Origin: an uncultured Oscillospiraceae bacterium
Lineage (GTDB): Bacteria; Bacillota; Clostridia; Oscillospirales; Oscillospiraceae
Assembly (NCBI GenBank): GCA_947588605.1
Contig: CANPYK010000007.1
Coordinates: 1 to 64,000, forward strand
Length of the DNA stretch: 64,000 nucleotides
Reading direction: 5' to 3'
A model generated the notes under the pieces. That model was given only the letters and a program-made list of their open reading frames with translations, had not been told where the DNA came from and searched no databases. Of this stretch, positions 58,717-64,000 are shown one piece after another. Position 1 is the first letter of the stretch. Each line of letters starts with the position of its first letter. The position numbers and the translations under genes are program-made.

Positions 58717-58724
58717 ATGTCACC

Positions 58725-59546
58725 TCAGATGTGGGCGATGATGTCCTTCACGTAGGCGGTGAAGGGTCCCTCGATGGCGTTGGCCGTCTCGATGACCTCC
58801 TCGGAGGTCAAAGGCTTCGGCAGGACCCCGGCAGCCATGTTGGTCATGACGGAGAGAGCCAACAGCGGAAGGCCGCAGTGGGCGGCGGTCAGCGCCTCCG
58901 TCACCGTGGACATCCCCACGGCGTCCCCGCCCAAAGCCCGGATGGCCCGGATCTCCGCCGGCGTCTCATATTGCGGCCCCGGCGAGAACCAGTAGACCCC
59001 CTCGTGGACGGTGAGGGAGGAGCCTTTCGCCAGCTCCAGCGCCAGCGCCCGCAGGGCCGGGGTGTAGGCAGAGCCCATGTCGAAAAACCGCGGCCCGAAG
59101 GCGTCCACATTGGGCCCCCGCATGGGGGAAGCGCCCATCAGCTTGATGTGGTCGGCGATGACCATGATGTCCCCGGGCTTATAGGCGGTGTTCACCGCCC
59201 CGGCGGCGTTGGTGAGGATGAGCGCCCGGATCCCCAAAAGCTTCAGCACCCGCACCGGGATGCTCAGCTCCTCGAAGTCGTACCCCTCGTAGTAGTGGAA
59301 CCGCCCGGACATGCACACGACCCTGCGCCCCGCCACGGTGCCGAAGACCATCTCCCCGGCGTGCCCCACGGCGGTGGAGACAAGAAAGTTGGGGATCTCC
59401 CCGTAGGGCACGGTGACGGCGTCCTCCGGCTCTCCGGCAAAATGCCCCAGCCCGGACCCCAGCACGATCCCCACCTCCGGCGCGCCGCCAAACCTCTCCA
59501 GCAGAAAGTCGGCGGCCTCCTTGTAAAACTCGTAGGTGTATTTCAC
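58725..59546 (-). CDS. punA: Purine nucleoside phosphorylase, trimeric type
   Basis: A 273-residue enzyme cleaving purine ribonucleosides with phosphate. GIVLGSGLGHFA, the phosphate-binding GRFHYYEGYDF, TNAAGAVN and VGMSTVTEALTA are signature stretches. Start is GTG at 59,546, overlapping the kinase stop as GTGA, with GAGAGGAG upstream. Longer in-frame starts have no support. Confidence 0.94.
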   Translation of the reverse strand: MKYTYEFYKEAADFLLERFGGAPEVGIVLGSGLGHFAGEPEDAVTVPYGEIPNFLVSTAVGHAGEMVFGTVAGRRVVCMSGRFHYYEGYDFEELSIPVRVLKLLGIRALILTNAAGAVNTAYKPGDIMVIADHIKLMGASPMRGPNVDAFGPRFFDMGSAYTPALRALALELAKGSSLTVHEGVYWFSPGPQYETPAEIRAIRALGGDAVGMSTVTEALTAAHCGLPLLALSVMTNMAAGVLPKPLTSEEVIETANAIEGPFTAYVKDIIAHI

Positions 59547-60037
59547 GAAAACTCTCCTCTCATCCACCTCTCGGCGTCCTCCCGGTCGTGGAAAATGTAA
59601 ATCTCCCGTCCCTCCCGGTATTGCTCCAACAGCCTGTATATCTCCGGCAGCGTCTCCGCCGGGAACGCCCGGATCCACGCGGTGAATTCCTGGTCCTCCT
59701 CCGTCTCGATCCATGGCATGTCCTCTCTCGGCTTTCCCCGGCGGCTTGCCACCCCCTGAAGGCACACCTCCACGGGGTAGTCCAGCAAAAATACCGTGTC
59801 CGCCGCCCGCAGCCGCGTCTCCAGCGTCCGGGCATAGTTCCCGTCGATGATCCACGCCGGCCTTTCCAGGATCTCCCGGAGCTTCTCATCAAACGTCTCC
59901 CGGCTGATGTGGGTCCCGTCCGGCCTGTGCCAGATCATGTCGAGATAGATGAGCGGCAGTCCCGTTTTGTCCCTCAGCGCCCTGGCGAAGGTGGACTTTC
60001 CCGCCCCGCTGGGCCCGATCACGAGCACGCGCCTCAT
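59543..60037 (-). CDS. P-loop kinase, adenylate kinase/FlaR-like
   Basis: A 164-residue NTPase. Walker A is IGPSGAGKSTFARAL at the start, DMIWHRPDGTHISRE follows, and WIIDGNYARTLETRL is typical of the FlaR/topology modulation proteins, small kinases of unknown substrate. ATGA overlap with the DUF5655 gene. Confidence 0.85.
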   Translation of the reverse strand: MRRVLVIGPSGAGKSTFARALRDKTGLPLIYLDMIWHRPDGTHISRETFDEKLREILERPAWIIDGNYARTLETRLRAADTVFLLDYPVEVCLQGVASRRGKPREDMPWIETEEDQEFTAWIRAFPAETLPEIYRLLEQYREGREIYIFHDREDAERWMRGEFS

Positions 60038-60414
60038 CGTTTCCCCTCCGCAAATTCGTACGCCTCCCCGAGCCACGCCAGAAGCGCCCCGTCGATCTCC
60101 TCCGGCGACCCCACCAAAACGTGATGCGTCCACCTCCCCGGCGCGGCCTCAACGGTGACGGCGATACGTCCGTCATACACCGGCCTTCCCAGCCCAAAGG
60201 TGACGGTCAGAAACGGGTCAGGGCGGTCCGCCTTGCGCCTCACCGGCAGGAACGACGCGCAGGCAAAGAGATGCCGGTTCTTAAAGGAGATCTGCGTCTT
60301 CCTTACCTCGACCTTCGTCCCCGGCCACCGCCCCAAGATCTCCCCCTCCAGCCTCTCATAGATAGGCAGGGCGTCCATATGCCCGTCAAAAAACAGCAAA
60401 ACGTCGTCGTTCAT
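60034..60414 (-). CDS. DUF5655 protein
   Basis: A 126-residue soluble protein. FFDGHMDALPIYERLEGEIL, KTQISFKNRHLFACASF and the GRWTHHVLV end resemble DUF5655, which occurs alone or at the end of larger proteins and may bind nucleic acids. First gene of the five-gene minus operon with the kinase, phosphorylase and mtaD. Confidence 0.78.
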   Translation of the reverse strand: MNDDVLLFFDGHMDALPIYERLEGEILGRWPGTKVEVRKTQISFKNRHLFACASFLPVRRKADRPDPFLTVTFGLGRPVYDGRIAVTVEAAPGRWTHHVLVGSPEEIDGALLAWLGEAYEFAEGKR

Positions 60415-60575
60415 TTTCCTTCGCTCCCGCTTCCATCCACAACTCGCCGCACACAGGGGCTCACAGGCGCAGTCTCAAGCGCCCCGGACGGCAGCAGAAG
60501 CGGAAACCCCAGAAACGCCCTCCATGGCATCCAGCCCCGCCCGAAACCTGGCGGTCAGATTGGCAAAAACCTGAA
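60415..60575. other. Non-coding upstream part of the DUF5655 operon
   Basis: No gene and no clear promoter seen. With element copy 3 and the ahcY promoter this makes up the 545 bp gap between the divergent genes. Confidence 0.5.
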
Positions 60576-60757
60576 TCGAGCATTTTTTCCGGCGGCATGT
60601 ACGTCGGAAAAAATTCCTTTTGTCACGCAAGTGTGCCGCTTGCGGCGCGCGCAGCGTGACGGCAGGGAAATTTCGTGTGAATTCCGCAGAATTCACACGA
60701 AGTTTCCCGCACGTTCCCCTTTGTCGGAAAAGGCCAACGGCCTTTTTCGACAGGCTG
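60576..60757. repeat. Modular hairpin element, copy 3 (full form)
   Basis: Same order as copy 1 and nearly the same first half up to CAGCGTGACGGCAGG. The second long stem has changed on both arms: GGGAAATTTCGTGTGAATTC, loop CGCA, then the complement with a single mismatch. The last hairpin is GTCGGAAAAGGCC/GGCCTTTTTCGAC. Confidence 0.85.
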
Positions 60758-60899
60758 TCCGCCCTGTCGCGCTTTTTCAAAAGGCCGACGATCCGGTCCG
60801 GGTCGCCCGTCACATAGTGAAGTCCGTACCGCGTCACGTCCCCGCCCCCTTTTTTCCACTATTGTACATCATTTTCCCCGAAAATACAAGACGCGGGGC

Positions 60900-60928
60900 T
60901 TTACTTGCGGGCGGGGGCGTGTTAAAAT
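60900..60928 (+). promoter_or_regulatory. ahcY promoter
   Basis: TTTACT, a 17 bp spacer and TAAAAT, 31 bp before the ATG, which has GGGAGG. Confidence 0.6.
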
Positions 60929-60959
60929 TCCATTAACAACTTGTAAATGGGAGGTCCTT

Positions 60960-62207
60960 ATGAGCGAGATCAGAGACATCGCCCTCGCCCCGTCCGGGGA
61001 GAAGAAGATCGCGTGGGCGCGGCGGTTCATGCCGCTTTTAAATTCCATCGAGGAGGATTTCCGGCGGGAAAAACCCTTCGCCGGCCTTAAAATGACCGTC
61101 TCCCTGCACCTGGAGGCCAAGTCCGCCGTGCTGTGCCGCGTCCTCATGGCCGGCGGCGCGGACCTCAGGATCACCGGGTGCAATCCCCTCTCCACCCAGG
61201 ACGACGTGACGGCGGCGCTGGTACAGGGCGGGGCGCAGGTCTGGTCCGTCTATGGCTGTACGGCGGAGGAGTATGACCGCCACATGGCCGAGGCCCTCGC
61301 CTTCGGCCCCCACATCATCATCGACGACGGCGGGGACCTTACGAGTATGCTCCACCGGGACATGCGCTCTCTCCTCCCCGGCGTCATCGGCGGGTGCGAG
61401 GAGACGACCACCGGCATCATCCGCCTGCGCGCCATGGAGCGTGAGGGGGCTCTCGCGTTCCCCATGCTCACGGTAAACGACGCCAGGTGCAAGCACTTCT
61501 TCGACAACCGCTACGGCACGGGCCAGTCGGCGTGGGACGGCATCAACCGGGCCACGAATCTGGTGGTGGCCGGGAAAAACGTGGTCGTCGCCGGCTACGG
61601 CTGGTGCGGCCGGGGCATCGCCCTGCGGGCACGGGGCCTGGGCGCGCGGGTGACGGTGACGGAGATCGACCCCGTCAAGGCCCTGGAGGCTATGATGGAC
61701 GGCTATGAGGTCAAGACCATGGACGAGGCCGCCGCCGAGGGCGACCTGTTCGTCACCTCCACCGGCTGCTGCAAGGTCATCACCGAGAGGCACTTTGAAA
61801 AGATGAAGGACGGCGCGATCCTCTGCAACGCCGGCCACTTCAACGTGGAGGTGGACGTGGACTGGCTGGAGCGCAACGCCCGTGACGCCGGCGAGGGCCG
61901 CACCGCCGTCACAAAGGGCTATACCCTTCCCAACGGCCGCACCCTCTTCGTCCTGGCCGAGGGCCGCCTTGTGAACCTGGCCTCCGGCGACGGCCACCCG
62001 GTGGAGATCATGGATATGTCCTTCGCCATCCAGGCCCTGGCCGCCAAATACATCGCCGACCACCGGGGGACTCTCCCTCGCGCCGTCATCGAGATCCCCG
62101 AAGAGATCGACACCGACGTCGCCCTCCGCAAGCTCTCCGCCTCCCACATGACCATCGACACCCTCACCCCCGAGCAGGAAAAATACCTCTCCTCCTGGGC
62201 CCTGTGA
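60960..62207 (+). CDS. ahcY: Adenosylhomocysteinase
   Basis: A 415-residue NAD-dependent enzyme splitting SAH into adenosine and homocysteine. HLEAKSAVLCRVLMAGG, the NAD-binding GYGWCGRGIALRARGLGA, the substrate Lys/Asp region and ILCNAGHFNVEVD are present. Length is that of the short bacterial and archaeal type without the 40-residue insert. With mtaD encoded next door, SAH can be removed either by hydrolysis or by deamination. Confidence 0.96.
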   Translation: MSEIRDIALAPSGEKKIAWARRFMPLLNSIEEDFRREKPFAGLKMTVSLHLEAKSAVLCRVLMAGGADLRITGCNPLSTQDDVTAALVQGGAQVWSVYGCTAEEYDRHMAEALAFGPHIIIDDGGDLTSMLHRDMRSLLPGVIGGCEETTTGIIRLRAMEREGALAFPMLTVNDARCKHFFDNRYGTGQSAWDGINRATNLVVAGKNVVVAGYGWCGRGIALRARGLGARVTVTEIDPVKALEAMMDGYEVKTMDEAAAEGDLFVTSTGCCKVITERHFEKMKDGAILCNAGHFNVEVDVDWLERNARDAGEGRTAVTKGYTLPNGRTLFVLAEGRLVNLASGDGHPVEIMDMSFAIQALAAKYIADHRGTLPRAVIEIPEEIDTDVALRKLSASHMTIDTLTPEQEKYLSSWAL

Positions 62208-62231
62208 GGCGAAGAGCTTTGGGTTAGTTGT

Positions 62232-62260
62232 ATTATACTACAAAACAAGCAATTTGTCAA
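62232..62260 (-). promoter_or_regulatory. Perfect-consensus promoter pointing antisense into ahcY
   Basis: On the minus strand TTGACA, a 17 bp spacer and TATAAT; transcription would start about 18 bp after the ahcY stop and run antisense. AATACTTGACAAAT and TATAATACAA are shared base for base with the promoter at 13,041. Confidence 0.7.
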
Positions 62261-62284
62261 GTATTTTTTAAGTATCGTGCCTGT

Positions 62285-63035
62285 AGAGGCGGGTTCCATT
62301 TGCCGGGACCGGTCTGTCATCCAGCGCTCGCTTCCCCCCTGCCCCCCTCCTACGAGGAGGGGGCCCGAAGACGGGGGCGGGTGCGATTTTTCGAGACCTT
62401 TCCATTATCGAAACCTCTTTTGCCCCTCCAAGGTCGGGGTGGCGCGAAGCGCCGGGGTGGTTCCGTCTATCTGACCGCTCTAACAATCGCACCCGCCCGG
62501 TTCCAGAGCCCTCCCCGCGGGGCGGGGAGGGGCAGGGGTGAGGTGGGAGCCGAAGGGCTTTGAGTGGCTGCGATGAACGCACCCACCTCATCCGGCGCCT
62601 GCGGGCGCCACCTTCCCCACTTTGTGGGGAAGGCTAGGACGGGGGACGGGGGACGAGGGACGAAGGCTCGAATACCCCGCCGCTGCGGCGGCACCCCTTT
62701 TTCCGAAAAAGGGGTCGGGGAACAAGGTTGCGGCGCTTCGCGCCGCGTTTATAAAAATTGCGCCGCATAGCGGCGCATCCTTTTTGAACCCCTTTCCGGG
62801 AAAGGGGGGTAGGGGGGATTCGAGCCCCCGTCCTTCGTCCCCCGTCCCCGCCGCAGCGGATAATTCAAAACAGCGGCGAAGCCGCAACCTTTTTGGTAGG
62901 GGCGGGTTCTAAACCCGCCCGTCCCCCGTCCCCGCCGTGCGGGCAAATAAAATCCGCGGCGAAGCCGCAACCTTTTTAAGCCCCCTCCTCGTAGGAGGGG
63001 GGCAGGGGGGTAGCGAGCGTGGGATGACAGAGCGG
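62285..63035. repeat. Composite intergenic repeat patch 6 (no gene seen)
   Basis: The longest patch: CCCCTCCTACGAGGAGGGG at about 62,345, CCCTCCCCGC..GCGGGGAGGG, GGCGCCTGCGGGCGCC, CCTTCCCCACTTTGTGGGGAAGG, CGCCGCTGCGGCG, CCCCTTTTTCCGAAAAAGGGG, GGCGCTTCGCGCC, GCGCCGCATAGCGGCGC, CCCCTTTCCGGGAAAGGGG, GGGCGGGTTCTAAACCCGCC, two CGGCGAAGCCG hairpins and CCCCTCCTCGTAGGAGGGG. Large parts are the inverse of 28,980-29,320. No reading frame has a ribosome site or family match. Confidence 0.75.
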
Positions 63036-63039
63036 CGAA

Positions 63040-63091
63040 TACTTTACTATACTAAAATGTTCCACGTGGAACATTTTAGTATAGTAAAGTA
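63040..63091. repeat. 52 bp perfect palindrome with parS-like core
   Basis: Each half is 26 bp, the centre at 63,065/63,066 has no loop. The central 16 bp are TGTTCCACGTGGAACA, which fits the ParB site consensus TGTTNCACGTGAAACA except for one base that makes it fully symmetric. Outside the core the arms are AT-rich (TACTTTACTATACTAAAA). It may also work as transcription terminator for the SLH gene. Confidence 0.75.
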
Positions 63092-63110
63092 AACACCCTC
63101 ATCAAAGGCC

Positions 63111-63231
63111 TTTTTCCGGCGGCGCGGCGTGGCGAAAGGGAAGCCCCTTGCGAAAGGTCCGCAGACCTTTCGCAAGGGGCTTTCCGCACGTTTCCCCTTG
63201 GCATCGAAATGCCAAAGGCATTTCGAGCCAG
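63111..63231. repeat. Modular hairpin element, copy 4 (divergent)
   Basis: Starts with TTTTTCCGGCGG, but the first hairpin has been cut. The long stem is GGAAGCCCCTTGCGAAAGG.. with loop CGCA and its complement, followed by CGCACGTTTCCCCTTGG and a hairpin with TCGAAATGCC/GGCATTTCGA. Its last base touches the stop codon of the SLH gene. Confidence 0.75.
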
Positions 63232-64000
63232 TTACTTCCCGTACTTCAAAAATCTTGACACGATCGTGGCAAGCTCGGCGCGGGTGAGGGCGCTCTTGGG
63301 GGAGAGGGTGGTGGCGGAGGTGCCGTTGATGATGCCGCGGCTGACGGCCCAGGTCATGGCGTCCACATTGTCCTCATCCAGCTCCTTGGCGTCGGTGAAG
63401 CCCTGGAGAGCCACGGAGGCGGTGACGTCCACGTCCTGGCCGGCCATCTTGGCGTAGAGGTAGAGGGCCTTGACGGCCTCCTCGCGGGTGATGGCGCCGT
63501 TGGGATCGAACCTGCCGTCCTTGGCGGCCATGATCTCATTTTCCTCCGCCCAGGCCACGGCCTTGGCGAACCAGTCGGTCTTGGCAACGTCCGTGGAGGC
63601 GCTGTCGGCCTTGGGGGCGGGGGTGTCGGCGAGGCGGTGGAGGACCGTGGCGACCATGGCGCGCAGGGCCGTCTCCCGGGGGGCGAAGACGCTGTCGGCG
63701 GTGCCGTTCATGATGCCCTTCTCACGCATCTCATAGGCGGGCTCAAAGTACCAGGCGGTGGGGATCACGTCCCGGTAGTTGGCGCCCTGGCTGCCGGGGA
63801 GGCGCGCGCCGGCGTCGGCGGGGGCCTTGGCGGTGAGCTCCAGGCAGCCGTTCATGGAGATGGTGCCGTCGGCGTTGCGGGTGATGCCGGAGGCGATGGC
63901 CTTGGCGGTATCCAGGGACTTGAACCAAGTCTCGTCCACCGCTTCGCCGGAGGCGTTGCCCTGATAGTAGTCGTTGGCCTTCAGGTAGTCGGTCTTGTTC
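63232..64000 (-). CDS. S-layer homology domain protein, C-terminal part
   Basis: The gene runs off the right edge; 256 codons to the stop are visible. Three SLH repeats, near residues 75-125, 135-185 and 190-256 of this part, carry ITREEAVKAL and LTRAELATIVSRF. They bind pyruvylated secondary wall polymer, so the protein is attached to the cell surface. The region before them, with NADGTISMNGCLEL, belongs to an unknown N-terminal domain. The first SLH repeat is degenerate (APRETALRAM). Confidence 0.88.
   Translation of the reverse strand, partial: NKTDYLKANDYYQGNASGEAVDETWFKSLDTAKAIASGITRNADGTISMNGCLELTAKAPADAGARLPGSQGANYRDVIPTAWYFEPAYEMREKGIMNGTADSVFAPRETALRAMVATVLHRLADTPAPKADSASTDVAKTDWFAKAVAWAEENEIMAAKDGRFDPNGAITREEAVKALYLYAKMAGQDVDVTASVALQGFTDAKELDEDNVDAMTWAVSRGIINGTSATTLSPKSALTRAELATIVSRFLKYGK

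Overview
The window reads as chromosomal DNA of a GC-rich, Gram-positive, low-to-moderately characterised member of the Clostridia, most likely the Oscillospirales. The evidence is the gene content: a clostridial division and cell wall cluster, a meso-DAP type MurE, LTA synthase, a CD1247-type zinc ribbon protein beside efp, DUF4830 and DUF6320 proteins, and an S-layer homology protein. Promoters are close to TTGACA/TATAAT with 17 bp spacers and ribosome sites are AGGAGG-like. No rRNA, tRNA or CRISPR array was seen.

Layout. 1-2.7 kb: a transposase tail, an intergenic repeat patch, and an ArsR/SdpI type autoregulated operon with a perfect palindromic operator. 2.8-9.3 kb: YdcF, an ABC-F ATPase, a CD1247-like protein, EF-P, an M24 peptidase, a YqeG phosphatase and an unknown protein. 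9.4-12.4 kb: a MATE exporter and an SLC13/ArsB-like permease. 13.1-26.3 kb: the dcw cluster on the minus strand, in transcription order mraZ, rsmH, ftsL, spoVD/pbp, murE, mraY, ftsW, murG, murA, ftsQ, ftsZ, with MraZ boxes at its promoter and without murF, murD or ftsA. 26.5-28.7 kb: a condensation-fold acyltransferase and a DUF6320 membrane protein. 29.7-39.2 kb: a ten-gene arginine operon (argG, argH, argC, GNAT, EamA, argJ, maa-like, argB, argD, argF) headed by two perfect tandem ARG boxes. 39.2-44.0 kb: LTA synthase, then a macro-HTH protein, a VWA protein and a convergent PARG-like protein. 44.07-49.7 kb: a decayed integrative element inserted in the 3' end of lysS. 49.7-56.2 kb: lysS, greA, a PcsB/EnvC-like hydrolase, ftsX, ftsE and a CdaR-type regulator. 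56.5-62.2 kb: small proteins, then mtaD, purine nucleoside phosphorylase, a P-loop kinase, DUF5655 and ahcY, which together handle S-adenosylhomocysteine and its products. 63.2 kb to the end: the C-terminus of an SLH protein.

The gene-free stretches are unusually rich in structure. They hold composite patches of GC-rich hairpins, a roughly 160 bp full-length-hairpin MITE, two near-identical consensus promoters pointing antisense into gene ends, a 52 bp perfect palindrome with a parS-like core, and four copies of a modular hairpin element. In that element the arm sequences change completely while pairing, junctions and a CGCA loop are kept. This element family and the macro/VWA/PARG cluster are the items I would look at first for undescribed biology.
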